A stretch of 64,000 bases of DNA from Chryseobacterium taiwanense (GTDB taxonomy: Bacteria > Bacteroidota > Bacteroidia > Flavobacteriales > Weeksellaceae). The notes below the pieces were generated by a model. That model was not told the origin of the DNA. It did not search any database and saw nothing but the letters and a program-made list of their open reading frames with translations. Of this stretch, positions 16,575 through 24,895 are shown piece after piece. The stretch lies in contig NZ_JWTA01000019.1 in assembly GCF_000813825.1 (NCBI RefSeq), positions 33,288 through 97,287 of the forward strand. The letters are read 5' to 3'. A program made the position numbers and the translations under genes. How positions within the stretch are numbered: the first letter of the stretch is position 1; every line of letters begins with the position of its first letter.

Positions 16575-16604
16575 ATGAAAAAAGTCTACCGAAATGGGTA
16601 GACT
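16575..16604 (-). terminator. minus-strand rho-independent terminator
   Basis: AGTCTACC at 16583-16590 and GGTAGACT at 16597-16604 form an 8-bp stem; on the minus strand it is followed by TTTTTTCATTTTC. It terminates the two-gene transcript 18057-16658. Confidence 0.75.
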
Positions 16605-16657
16605 CAAGATTAAATATCAACAAGTTATGCTATGAAATAGGAAACTGTTTTATTTTA

Positions 16658-17626
16658 TTATTTGGTTCTGGGCTTTCCAAAAGGATTATAAGAGACACCG
16701 ATATTGAAATAGAATGAAGGTTTGTATTTGGCTTCAAAAATATAATCTTTAAAAGATTCCTGCTTTTCGAAAACCCTTGCATTGGGAGTTGCTCTGATTC
16801 CTGTTTTTAAAGTACCGATGAAATTTCCGCCTAAATTATGTTCATAAATAGCTCCTGAATTAATTTCCACCTGTCTGTATTCATAGGTTTTTCCTGATAA
16901 GTAGTGGTAAAAAGAAGTATTATCCATCTCAGTTCCAAAAGAAACTCTTCCATTGGAAAACATATTTTTTCTGATCAGGACTTTTTTAGGTAAAAGAATA
17001 TCTGCTATCCAACCGTTGTCAAATTTATGCTCATAAGTAAAAATAGGAAGAGCCGGAACTTGTGAGCTAGGATCGATGAAAGCAGCAATTCCTACTGTCA
17101 TTTTTGTTTTCTGATTAGCTTTTAAAATTAGAGCTCCTGTTACAACCCCACGAATTCTTTCAAAATGCTGATCACTTCCGTCAACAGAAACGGAAGCGGA
17201 GTATACGGCGATTTTATTAAAGAGCTTAGAATAATAGCTTGCATTAATTCCTTCCGAATGATAATGAAAATCTTTATTAGTAGGATAATTTGAAATAGAG
17301 TTTTCCATATTCATCGAAGTATAGCGGTAGTTTAAGGAAGTACTTAATAACCAGCTTTTACTTTTAATAAAATAGATATTGGCATTTGCTTTTACCTGGT
17401 AAAATTCTTTCATTTTATTTTCCGGTAAATCGTTTCCCTGTAACGCAGAAGAAAATTTATAAGGTGTAGTCTGAGTAAATTCAAGATTAAAATCTCTTGT
17501 TTGCGGAAATTTGTCAGCTACAAACGCTCTTACTTTTAAGGGAATACTGTCTCTCTTTTGAGCATATACTACGTGTTTTAAAGGAAGAATAGTAAATGGC
17601 AGAATTGCTTTTCTGAGTATTTTCAT
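16658..17626 (-). CDS. predicted outer-membrane beta-barrel protein (DUF6268-like)
   Basis: 322 residues with a signal peptide-like N-terminus (hydrophobic to about residue 22, VVYAQ). After it come many amphipathic strands of alternating polar and aromatic residues: IYFIKSKSWLLSTSLNYRY, FYHYLSGKTYEYRQVEI, FYFNIGVSYNPFG at the end. This is the pattern of an outer-membrane barrel; the layout resembles DUF6268 proteins, stated with low certainty. It follows the 142-residue gene by 2 bp, so they form one operon ending at the terminator at 16575. Confidence 0.7.
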   Translation of the reverse strand: MKILRKAILPFTILPLKHVVYAQKRDSIPLKVRAFVADKFPQTRDFNLEFTQTTPYKFSSALQGNDLPENKMKEFYQVKANANIYFIKSKSWLLSTSLNYRYTSMNMENSISNYPTNKDFHYHSEGINASYYSKLFNKIAVYSASVSVDGSDQHFERIRGVVTGALILKANQKTKMTVGIAAFIDPSSQVPALPIFTYEHKFDNGWIADILLPKKVLIRKNMFSNGRVSFGTEMDNTSFYHYLSGKTYEYRQVEINSGAIYEHNLGGNFIGTLKTGIRATPNARVFEKQESFKDYIFEAKYKPSFYFNIGVSYNPFGKPRTK

Positions 17627-17628
17627 AA

Positions 17629-18057
17629 TTATTTAAGTTCTTTAATGGTAGATTGGAAGAAATTGAAAAGGAAAATTTTATCGTAAAAAATTTCAATACA
17701 GTTTTCAATAATGAACCTGAAATATTTTTCAGAATGAGCAATTGCATCTTCCTCTACAAATACAAACCACATTTCTTTGAGCTGATTCTGTCTTTTAAAA
17801 GCTTCGAAAAGATTAAAATCTAATGAAATAGGGTGTTTGATATCATAAAATAAAATTCCTTTTTTTATTCCATGCTCTTCTATAATATTGACAGGATGAT
17901 TGATGTATTCAAGGATTGTAAAGTTAGAATGGTAGCAATCAATAAAGTGATGCAGATCAATAAGCTGAATTACCTTTTCCTCTTGTTCACAATCGGTCAT
18001 ATAAAAACATTCTACTGCAATTTGCTCGGTCAGTTCCTGGAAAGTGGTCAGTTCCAT
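17629..18057 (-). CDS. conserved-looking cytoplasmic protein, unknown function
   Basis: 142 residues, acidic and rich in Phe, Ile, Glu and His, with no signal peptide or membrane helix. The N-terminal part FQELTEQIAVECFYMTDCEQEEK and the middle ISLDFNLFEAFKRQNQLKEMWFVFVEEDAIAHSEKYF look globular. It could resemble small regulatory proteins next to the LytS/LytR pair, which starts divergently 195 bp away, but no family is recognised. First gene of a two-gene operon with the barrel protein. Confidence 0.7.
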   Translation of the reverse strand: MELTTFQELTEQIAVECFYMTDCEQEEKVIQLIDLHHFIDCYHSNFTILEYINHPVNIIEEHGIKKGILFYDIKHPISLDFNLFEAFKRQNQLKEMWFVFVEEDAIAHSEKYFRFIIENCIEIFYDKIFLFNFFQSTIKELK

Positions 18058-18217
18058 AATTTGAAAATTTTACAGAGCAAAGGAATGGAGAATGGGTTTT
18101 GGAAACTTATTTTTTATACAAGTTCCCCGTTATTTTATACGAAATCCCGAACTTTAAAATTTGTATAATAAAATAGAGGTTTGGTATAATATTTTAAGTG
18201 AAATTGACGTTATTACC

Positions 18218-18225
18218 TATTTTTG
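18218..18225 (+). promoter_or_regulatory. -7 element for the LytS/LytR operon
   Basis: TATTTTTG, a perfect TAnnTTTG match 26 bases upstream of the ATG at 18252. A TTG at the right -33 distance is not evident. Confidence 0.45.
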
Positions 18226-18251
18226 TTAAGTTATTAAGCCCGAAATAAAAC

Positions 18252-19322
18252 ATGAAATATTCTTCTCAGAATTTTAAAGAAACCCTTGTCATGGATTTTC
18301 TGCTTGAAGATCGATTTAGATTTTTGAGACATTTTTTGTTTCTGATTTTCTTTTTTCTGCTGATCTACAATGCAAGATTTTGGAATTGGTATTCGGAAGA
18401 TTCTAAGTATTATATCTTGTTTTTTGTATATAGTATACTGATTGGGATGGTCTATATTAATATATATGTATTAGTTCCTTTATTTTTCTTCAAAACCCGT
18501 TATGTAACCTATTTTATTTTATTGGTTGCCCTTGGTGTTGTTGCTTTAAATGGCATTGGATATTGTTTCGACCGGTTTTTTTCAGAATATCGTGTGATTA
18601 ATTTACCTCGTGAGAAAGGAGGAATTTATGAAGGAGTTTTAATGTGTATTCCTATTATTTTGACCACAACAACGGTTAAACTTTTACAGAAATGGATTAA
18701 AGACAGTCAACGAATCACAGAGCTTAATGATCTTACATTAAGAATGGAGTTGAATGAACTGAGAAACCAGATCAATCCTCATTTCCTGTTTAATATGCTG
18801 AACAACGTTAAAGCGTTGATAAGAACAGATCCGGAAAAAGCAACTACTGTCATTATGAAGCTTTCGGAATTTTTGCGGTATCAGTTGTATGAAAATGATG
18901 AAGAAAAAACATTGCTCACTTCAGAAATTGATTTTCTTTCTAATTTTATTAATCTTGAGAAAATAAGAAGAGAAGATTTGTCTGTAGATATTCATGTGGC
19001 AATTGATAAACGTACCGTGAACAGTATTTTTATTCCTCCAAACCTCTTTACAACATTCGTGGAAAATGCGGTAAAACATAGTGTAAGTATTAATGGAAAA
19101 GAAAATTATATTAACATTGATATAAAAATGGAAGATAACAGACTGTATTTTACCTGTATCAATTCTAAAAGCTCAGACTTTTCTGCTTTTAATAATAAGT
19201 ACGGAGGTTTAGGCTTGGCCAATATTAAACGGAGATTAGAATTATTATATCAGAATACCCACGAACTAGATATTATTTCGACAGATAAAGAATATATTGT
19301 AACCTTAATCGTTCCCCTATGA
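18252..19322 (+). CDS. LytS-type sensor histidine kinase
   Basis: 356 residues. Four membrane helices fill residues 25-145 (about 25-40, 53-80, 84-103, 128-146) with little extracellular sequence. The His_kinase domain (PF06580 type) follows: phospho-acceptor His177 in LRNQINPHFLFNMLNNV, then an ATP-binding part with VENAVKHSV (N box) and GGLGLANIKRRL (G box). It phosphorylates the response regulator that follows; the genes overlap by four bases (ATGA), so they are translationally coupled. The stimulus is unknown; membrane-embedded sensing is likely. Confidence 0.95.
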   Translation: MKYSSQNFKETLVMDFLLEDRFRFLRHFLFLIFFFLLIYNARFWNWYSEDSKYYILFFVYSILIGMVYINIYVLVPLFFFKTRYVTYFILLVALGVVALNGIGYCFDRFFSEYRVINLPREKGGIYEGVLMCIPIILTTTTVKLLQKWIKDSQRITELNDLTLRMELNELRNQINPHFLFNMLNNVKALIRTDPEKATTVIMKLSEFLRYQLYENDEEKTLLTSEIDFLSNFINLEKIRREDLSVDIHVAIDKRTVNSIFIPPNLFTTFVENAVKHSVSINGKENYINIDIKMEDNRLYFTCINSKSSDFSAFNNKYGGLGLANIKRRLELLYQNTHELDIISTDKEYIVTLIVPL

Positions 19323-20041
19323 ATTGTATAATTGTTGATGACGAACCTTTAGCAAGAGCAGAAATGAAATCTTTGATTCAGGAAGTTTCACAGTTGGAAA
19401 TTTCGGGAAGCTTTTCAAATGCTCCTGCTGCAATGGAGTTTTTAAAAACTTCAAATACGGATTTGATTTTTCTTGATATTGAAATGCCAATGATTTCAGG
19501 GTTAGAATTTGCGGCAATGCTTCCTGAAAATACATTAGTTATTTTCACAACCGCTTATTCACAATACGCTTTGAAAAGTTATGAATTGGATGCGGTAGAT
19601 TATCTGTTAAAACCTATCGATAAGCATCGGCTTGAAAAATCAATTGAAAAAGCTGTTCTTTACAAGGAATTGCTATCATCTAAAACGGTAAAAAATACAA
19701 TAGAATCGAATACGGCTGATTTTTTATTCATAAAGGCAGATAGGAAATACTATAAAATATACTTTTCAGATATTCGGTTTATAGAAGGGCTGAAAGATTA
19801 TGTGGTTATTCATACCCAGACTCAAAAGCTGATTACAGCGATGAATTTAAAAACAATTCATCAAAAAGTTCCGACAGATATTTTCCTTCGGGTGAGCAAA
19901 TCTTTTGTTGTCAATATTGATTATATTGATTCGTTTGATAATCATAACATTTATATCGGAGAGTCGGAAGTCCCTTTGGGGGAAGTCTACAGATCAGATT
20001 TTTTTAGAAAATATTCAGGCGGAAGCTTCAGTTTAGACTAG
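19319..20041 (+). CDS. LytR/AlgR-type response regulator
   Basis: 240 residues: receiver domain (2-118) with acidic pocket VDDEP, phospho-acceptor Asp53 in LIFLDIEMP, conserved T in FTTAYSQYA and K in LLKPI. A LytTR DNA-binding domain follows (about 135-236; FLFIKADRKYYKIYFSDIRFIEG, RVSKSFVVN). LytTR proteins bind direct repeats upstream of targets with beta strands rather than an HTH. It is the cognate partner of the upstream kinase. Targets are not known; the divergent operon at 18057-16658 is the nearest candidate. Confidence 0.95.
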   Translation: MNCIIVDDEPLARAEMKSLIQEVSQLEISGSFSNAPAAMEFLKTSNTDLIFLDIEMPMISGLEFAAMLPENTLVIFTTAYSQYALKSYELDAVDYLLKPIDKHRLEKSIEKAVLYKELLSSKTVKNTIESNTADFLFIKADRKYYKIYFSDIRFIEGLKDYVVIHTQTQKLITAMNLKTIHQKVPTDIFLRVSKSFVVNIDYIDSFDNHNIYIGESEVPLGEVYRSDFFRKYSGGSFSLD

Positions 20042-20101
20042 ATTTTTGATGTACTTTTTTGAAAAAAACAAAATACTATTCCATAAAAATAAAATTTGGA
20101 G

Positions 20102-20109
20102 TAATTTTG
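20102..20109 (+). promoter_or_regulatory. -7 element immediately before dgt
   Basis: TAATTTTG, a full TAnnTTTG match, ends only 4 bases before the ATG at 20114 and 7 before that at 20117. If used, the transcript would start at or near the start codon. No clear TTG sits at the -33 distance. Confidence 0.4.
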
Positions 20110-20113
20110 AAAA

Positions 20114-21472
20114 ATGATGAATTTAAACCAGATTTTCACCAATCAACGTACAGGAAACAATCCGAATACAAAGGCTTCAAGAACAGATTTTCAGAGAGAT
20201 TTTGACAGAATTATATTTTCTTCAGCTTTCAGAAGATTACAAAATAAAACCCAGGTTTTTCCGCTTCCGGGAAGTGTTTTTGTACACAACCGTTTGACGC
20301 ATTCTTTGGAGGTTTCGTCGGTGGGAAGAAGTTTGGGAAGCATCATCGGCGAATTTATTCATGATAACTTCAAAAATGATTTAACAGAAGATTCCAAAAG
20401 TTTTTACCTTCATAATTTAGGAAACGTTATTGCTGCAGCTTGTCTTTGCCATGATGTGGGAAATCCCGCTTTTGGACATTCCGGAGAAGATGCTATTGCC
20501 AGTTATTTTGAACGCAATGAAAATGATTTAAAGCCTAAATTCAATGCAAAAGAATGGGCAGATTTAGTGAATTTTGAAGGGAATGCAAATGCAATCAGAG
20601 TCTTGGCGCATCAACAGCAGGGGAAAGATGAAGGAGGAATTCAGCTGACATTTTCAACATTGGCAAGTATTGCAAAATACCCATGTGAAGCCATTGCTAA
20701 AAAGAAAGGAATTATTCACAGAAAGAAATTTGGTTTCTTTCAGAATGAAAAAGATATTTTCTTAGAGATTGCAAAAGGAACCAATTTAATTTCAGAAAGC
20801 GAAGAACCTTATATTTTCAAAAGACATCCATTTGTATGGTTGGTAGAAGCTGCCGATGATATTTGCTACAATATTATCGATATGGAAGATGCACACCGAT
20901 TGGGGATTGTTTCAACAGCAGACTGTAAAAATCTATTTTTTGAGCTGGTAAAATCTGAAACGGACGATGTGAATAGAGTAGAGCAGAAGTTGAACTCCAT
21001 CGGAAATGAAAACGAGCAGATTTCTTATTTAAGAGCCAAAGTGATCAATGCTTTGATTAATAAGTCGATTCATCTATATAAAAGTAATTTTGAGACTATT
21101 CTGAAAGGTAATTTAGATCACGGACTTCTTGATATTTATAAGTCTGAAAATAAAGCTCTACAGGATATTGAAAGCTTTTCAATTGAAAAAATCTACAATC
21201 ATAAAGCGGTCGTAGAAATAGAAAATGCCGGTTACAATGTAATGTATGAATTGCTAGATCATTTTATTCCTTCTATTCTAAAACATGAAGACGAAAGAAA
21301 ATCTTACGATAAAAAAGCACTGAAACTTCTTCCTAAACAATTCGTTTATAAGGACGGTGCAGACTATCAGAAAGTACTTGGAGTGATTGACTTCGTTTCA
21401 GGAATGACGGATAATTATGCAACCGATTTATACAGAAAAATCAAAGGAATTGATATTGGTATGACGGTGTAA
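20114..21472 (+). CDS. dgt: dGTP triphosphohydrolase (HD domain)
   Basis: 452 residues, close to the usual length of the Dgt group. The start region has SRTDFQRDFDRIIFSSAFRRLQNKTQVFP with the conserved substrate loop. The metal site is H63 (NRLTHSLEV), H113-D114 (CLCHDVGNPAFGHSGE) and a later Asp in VEAADDICYNI. It hydrolyses dGTP to deoxyguanosine and triphosphate, lowering the dNTP pool, and related enzymes limit phage replication. It stands alone. Start may be the second Met at 20117. Confidence 0.95.
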   Translation: MMNLNQIFTNQRTGNNPNTKASRTDFQRDFDRIIFSSAFRRLQNKTQVFPLPGSVFVHNRLTHSLEVSSVGRSLGSIIGEFIHDNFKNDLTEDSKSFYLHNLGNVIAAACLCHDVGNPAFGHSGEDAIASYFERNENDLKPKFNAKEWADLVNFEGNANAIRVLAHQQQGKDEGGIQLTFSTLASIAKYPCEAIAKKKGIIHRKKFGFFQNEKDIFLEIAKGTNLISESEEPYIFKRHPFVWLVEAADDICYNIIDMEDAHRLGIVSTADCKNLFFELVKSETDDVNRVEQKLNSIGNENEQISYLRAKVINALINKSIHLYKSNFETILKGNLDHGLLDIYKSENKALQDIESFSIEKIYNHKAVVEIENAGYNVMYELLDHFIPSILKHEDERKSYDKKALKLLPKQFVYKDGADYQKVLGVIDFVSGMTDNYATDLYRKIKGIDIGMTV

Positions 21473-21479
21473 TATATGG

Positions 21480-21543
21480 TTTAAAGTTGGAAGATAAAGG
21501 CTGCATTTGTTGTAATTTCCAGAATTGATCTTCCAACTTTAAA
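21480..21543. repeat. inverted repeat between convergent genes
   Basis: TTTAAAGTTGGAAGAT at the left end is complementary to ATCTTCCAACTTTAAA at the right end (about 16 bp arms, spacer near 32 bases). It separates dgt from the convergent nitronate monooxygenase gene and may end both transcripts. A degenerate relative seems to lie at about 25504-25606. Confidence 0.6.
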
Positions 21544-21548
21544 GCCAA

Positions 21549-22622
21549 TTATCCCATCAATTCGTTCGACTCTTCAATTAAAGATCTCATTAAAGTTGAT
21601 GCTGTTTTATGTTTTAAAATCGGTGCGATCTGACCAGACCAGAAGAAAACCAATTCGTGTTTTTTCTGCTCCAATGCTGCTTTTCTCATTGATGCAATAA
21701 AGGTTGTCTGCAAAGGAAAAGGTAATGTTTGATCGGTTGCTGTTAACAATTTTCGTGTAATTTCTGTAGTAATTCCGCGTCCTAATCTTCCGGTATAAGC
21801 TCTGGAAAGGGTGGTGGATTTTGCTGCTTCCGAGAATAAAAACTCTTTATGAATTGGCAACGCTCCGGATTCTTCTGTTGCTAAAAATGCAGTTCCGATT
21901 TGTACAGCTTCTGCTCCCAAAGTCATTGCGGCTGCGATTCCGCGACCATTTGCGATTCCACCTGCGGCTACGAGCGGAGTTTTAACCTTATCTTTAACCA
22001 ATTGAATTAAAGCAAAAGTTCCCGTTGTTGAAAGTTCGGCTTTTTCCAAAAACGAAGGTCTGTGACCGCCACTTTCGAAACCTGAAGCTGCAATAACATC
22101 AACGCCAATATTCTCCAAAGCAATGGCTTCATCTACTGTCGTTGCATTTCCGACCACAACTGTTCCCTGACTTTTTAATCTTTCAATAATTTCCGGATCC
22201 AAAAGCCCAAACATAAAGCTGAAAACTTTCGGTTTAATATCAAAAATAACCTGCAATTGGTTCTGAAATCTCGATTCAAAAGAAGGTGGAAGTGGTGGAA
22301 CCTCAATGCTTAAGCTATCATAATAAGGTTTAAAAATTTCAACTGCTTTTTTATATTGATTTTCAGTATGTTCCTGATCGATAATGTCGTGATCATTTAC
22401 CCAAAGATTCAGATTATAAGGTTTATCTGTGATGGATTTTATCTGCTGATCTGCATCATAAATTTCCTGAGGCGACAAAGTATAAGCTCCGTAGCCTCCC
22501 AATCCGCCGAGTTTGCTGACGGTTGTTGTCAATTCAACAGTTGATAATCCACCGCCGAAAGGTCCTTGGAAAATTGGATATTCTATGCCGAGTAAATCGG
22601 TTATTCTGTTTTTGTTCCACAT
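21549..22622 (-). CDS. nitronate monooxygenase (NPD/2-nitropropane dioxygenase family)
   Basis: 357 residues with the FMN-binding TIM barrel of NMO enzymes: MWNKNRITDLLGIEYPIFQGPFGG at the start, then GVDVIAASGFESGGHR (catalytic His region), TPLVAAGGIANGRGIAAAMTLGAEAVQIGTAFL (phosphate binding). It oxidises alkyl nitronates or propionate-3-nitronate with FMN. Other members of this fold are enoyl-ACP reductases (FabK), so the precise substrate is inferred. It is the last gene of a minus-strand run from 24639. Confidence 0.9.
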   Translation of the reverse strand: MWNKNRITDLLGIEYPIFQGPFGGGLSTVELTTTVSKLGGLGGYGAYTLSPQEIYDADQQIKSITDKPYNLNLWVNDHDIIDQEHTENQYKKAVEIFKPYYDSLSIEVPPLPPSFESRFQNQLQVIFDIKPKVFSFMFGLLDPEIIERLKSQGTVVVGNATTVDEAIALENIGVDVIAASGFESGGHRPSFLEKAELSTTGTFALIQLVKDKVKTPLVAAGGIANGRGIAAAMTLGAEAVQIGTAFLATEESGALPIHKEFLFSEAAKSTTLSRAYTGRLGRGITTEITRKLLTATDQTLPFPLQTTFIASMRKAALEQKKHELVFFWSGQIAPILKHKTASTLMRSLIEESNELMG

Positions 22623-22654
22623 GATTTTTGATGATTTTGGTTGAGAAAATTTGG

Positions 22655-23107
22655 TTAAGGTTCTACATCGGTTAATGTTTTATTTACGATGAGCCATTTA
22701 CCATCAATTTTATGGAAAGTTATAAAATTATAGTAATTGAAATCGTACATTTTTACATTTAATTTTGCAGTGGCAATAGTATTTATGACATCAATCGAGA
22801 TGATGGTTGGCTTAAAATCTTTTCCAGATTTTTCCGGACTTACACGACTTCCGACCCCTTCAATATATTGTGCTGCAGTTTTGTAATAAGGTACACCTTT
22901 AATATCTCCGAAAAGCAAAGCATCTTTATGAAAAATTTCCTTTAAAAGTTCGGTGTTTCCTTCATAAATTCCTTTAAAATACAATTGTTCAATCACATTT
23001 TTTATGGCTGTTTCTTCTGTTTTGTCTGTTTTCATGACATTTATTTTTTGAGCATAGCTGTTTATCGGTACAATAAACAGCCACGCCATTACAATTAAAA
23101 CTTTCAT
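22655..23107 (-). CDS. secreted lumazine-binding-like (NTF2-superfamily) protein
   Basis: 150 residues with a signal peptide (VLIVMAWLFIVPINSYAQ, cleavage near 20), then the compact NTF2-like fold: AIKNVIEQLYFKGIYEGNTELLKEIFHKDALLFG, central strands, and the closing ITFHKIDGKWLIVNKTL. This matches the putative lumazine-binding family. It is 2 bp downstream of the SDR gene, so it is co-transcribed. Probably periplasmic; a ligand or enzyme role is unknown. Confidence 0.85.
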   Translation of the reverse strand: MKVLIVMAWLFIVPINSYAQKINVMKTDKTEETAIKNVIEQLYFKGIYEGNTELLKEIFHKDALLFGDIKGVPYYKTAAQYIEGVGSRVSPEKSGKDFKPTIISIDVINTIATAKLNVKMYDFNYYNFITFHKIDGKWLIVNKTLTDVEP

Positions 23108-23109
23108 TT

Positions 23110-23841
23110 TTATAAACTATGACCAGCGCCCATTCCTCCGTCTACATTAATGATAGCGCCTGAAATAAACGAATTCTTAGCAATCGAGTGGATCATTTGC
23201 GCCACTTCTTCCGGTTCTCCAATGCGGTTGATTAAATGAATTCCCGCATTGTTATCAATACTTTCATCATGCATCGGAGTCCTGATTAAGCCCGGTGCAA
23301 CAGTATTTACTCTGATATTATCTTTTCCAAATTCTGCCGCCAATTGCAACGTCAAAGCGTGAATTGCTCCTTTGCTCGAAATCGGCGCAGTGGAAGGAGA
23401 TTGTGCAATCGCGTGATCAACAAGCGGTGTTCCAACATTGATGACAACGCCATCTTTTTGCTTAATCATTTGCGGAAGAATTGCCTGTGTTGTGAAGAAT
23501 GTTCCTTTTAAATTGGTTGTTAAAAATGTATCCAAATATTCTTCAGTTACATCCAAAAACGGTTTGTTATCGTAGATTCCGGCGTTATTTACAAGGACAT
23601 CGATCGAACCGAATTGTTCAAGGGCAACTTTTGCTAAAGCTTCTCCTGTCGATTTTTTTGAAACATCTCCTGCAACCATCGCCAAATTTTCTCCGGCTCC
23701 CAATTCGTTGTAAATATCTTTTAATTTTGATTCTGTTTGTGAATTAATTACCACATTATCACCTCTGTTTAAGAAATATCGAGCAACTTCTAAACCAATT
23801 CCCGATGATGCTCCTGTTACAATTACTGTTTGTTTTTTCAT
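23110..23841 (-). CDS. short-chain dehydrogenase/reductase with altered catalytic residues
   Basis: 243 residues of classical SDR layout: TGASSGIG cofactor motif (10-17), VNNAG (85-89), the N-terminal Rossmann fold, the NTVAPGLIRTPM stretch, and INVDGGMGAG at the C-terminus. The usual YxxxK is not present: the lysine (K157, SSKGAIHAL) is there but the Tyr position holds Pro153, and the catalytic Ser position appears to be Thr138. The fold and cofactor site are thus intact while the acid/base Tyr is missing. It sits in an operon with a 4-OT tautomerase and NMO. NAD(P)H preference is not resolved. Confidence 0.85.
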   Translation of the reverse strand: MKKQTVIVTGASSGIGLEVARYFLNRGDNVVINSQTESKLKDIYNELGAGENLAMVAGDVSKKSTGEALAKVALEQFGSIDVLVNNAGIYDNKPFLDVTEEYLDTFLTTNLKGTFFTTQAILPQMIKQKDGVVINVGTPLVDHAIAQSPSTAPISSKGAIHALTLQLAAEFGKDNIRVNTVAPGLIRTPMHDESIDNNAGIHLINRIGEPEEVAQMIHSIAKNSFISGAIINVDGGMGAGHSL

Positions 23842-23848
23842 TTTTAAA

Positions 23849-24070
23849 TTACTTTTTTGGTGCTGTTGAAAATCCTTGTTCTTTCAATACGGAAACCTGT
23901 TCTCCGGCGTATCCCCAATTATCATCTTCGATTTCGTTGATCATAATGTGTGTCAAATGAGGATCTTTATTTAAAACTGTAGTGACAACTTCACTTATTT
24001 TTCTGATGAGTTCTTTTTTTGTTTCGCGGTTAATATCATCGCGTAAAACATCTATTGTAATGAATGGCAT
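23849..24070 (-). CDS. 4-oxalocrotonate tautomerase family protein
   Basis: 73 residues starting MPFITIDVLRDDINRETKKEL; after Met removal Pro1 is the N-terminal catalytic base characteristic of the family. The MINEIEDDNWGYAGEQV region matches the 4-OT-like subunit, slightly longer than the 62-residue classical enzyme. Subunits assemble as oligomers. The substrate is unknown; the neighbouring SDR and NMO point to a small-molecule detoxification or catabolic role. Confidence 0.88.
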   Translation of the reverse strand: MPFITIDVLRDDINRETKKELIRKISEVVTTVLNKDPHLTHIMINEIEDDNWGYAGEQVSVLKEQGFSTAPKK

Positions 24071-24105
24071 GATGTTGAATTTTTTAGGTTAAAATGAATT
24101 TTTGA

Positions 24106-24639
24106 TTAAATGCTTTCTGCAACTAAGTGTACGTTCAAATCAAAATTGTTGTAGATCAACGTGTCACCAAGGTTGGCAAAGAAATTTGCGGATCTGAATT
24201 TGATGTTGAATTTTGTTCTGTCGATCACAATTTTAGCGTCTAAAACTGCAACATTATCTGTTCTTACAATCTGTAAAGTCGTATCAATTGAATGCGTAAT
24301 TCCTTTGATGGTAAGATCTCCTTTTACATAGTAAAGGTTGTTGTCGCTTGGTTCTGTGTGTGTAATTTCAAAAACTGCTTCAGGATATTGATCTGAATTA
24401 AAGAAATCATCAGAAGCCAAATGGCTTGCAAATTGTGCGTTTGTTTCTTCATCTTCTACATCAAGGATTGTAATTGATCTTGTGTTGATTACAAATTTTC
24501 CTGCAAGAAGATTTTTGTTTTCAAAAGTGAAATTTCCTTCTTTCACTTCAATGGTTCCGTTGTGTGCTCCAGTTACTTTTCTTCCGATCCATTCAACTAA
24601 ACTTTTTTCGCTGTTTACTTTAAATTTTTTTTTGTCCAT
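24106..24639 (-). CDS. YceI family lipocalin-like protein
   Basis: 177 residues with the YceI pattern: VNSEKSLVEWIGRKVTGAHNG at the start, ITILDVEDEETNAQFASHLASDDFFNSDQYPEAVFEIT, and GDLTIKGITH. The fold is an extended beta-barrel that binds isoprenoid-like ligands. No signal peptide is visible, whereas many homologues are periplasmic, so this one seems cytoplasmic. It is the first gene of the minus-strand run (24639-21549). Confidence 0.9.
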   Translation of the reverse strand: MDKKKFKVNSEKSLVEWIGRKVTGAHNGTIEVKEGNFTFENKNLLAGKFVINTRSITILDVEDEETNAQFASHLASDDFFNSDQYPEAVFEITHTEPSDNNLYYVKGDLTIKGITHSIDTTLQIVRTDNVAVLDAKIVIDRTKFNIKFRSANFFANLGDTLIYNNFDLNVHLVAESI

Positions 24640-24784
24640 TTCTAATTGGTTTTAAATTATAGGACAAAGTTCAGCCGATTTGTAGAAAAAGTTATGTGAG
24701 CTACATCACGAAATATTGGAAAGTTTAAGGATGGATTTTTAAGATCATTAAAATGTTCGTAGTTTCATTTTTATTGCTATCATT

Positions 24785-24861
24785 TGCTGAACGAAGTGTC
24801 CCTTGCTAGCAAAAAATAAGATTATAAAAAAATAAAAACCTTAGTGAACATAGCGTTAAAA
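24785..24861 (+). repeat. dispersed intergenic repeat, copy C (degenerate)
   Basis: It reads tttgctgaacgaagtgtccc, then an A-rich stretch, then aaaaaccttagtgaacatag and cgttaaaa: the same block order as copies A (2148) and B (10124), with more substitutions and lacking the final block. It lies between the Crp-like gene and the YceI operon. Confidence 0.5.
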
Positions 24862-24895
24862 TGTATGTAATTTAGAATTAAATATAATAGAAAAA

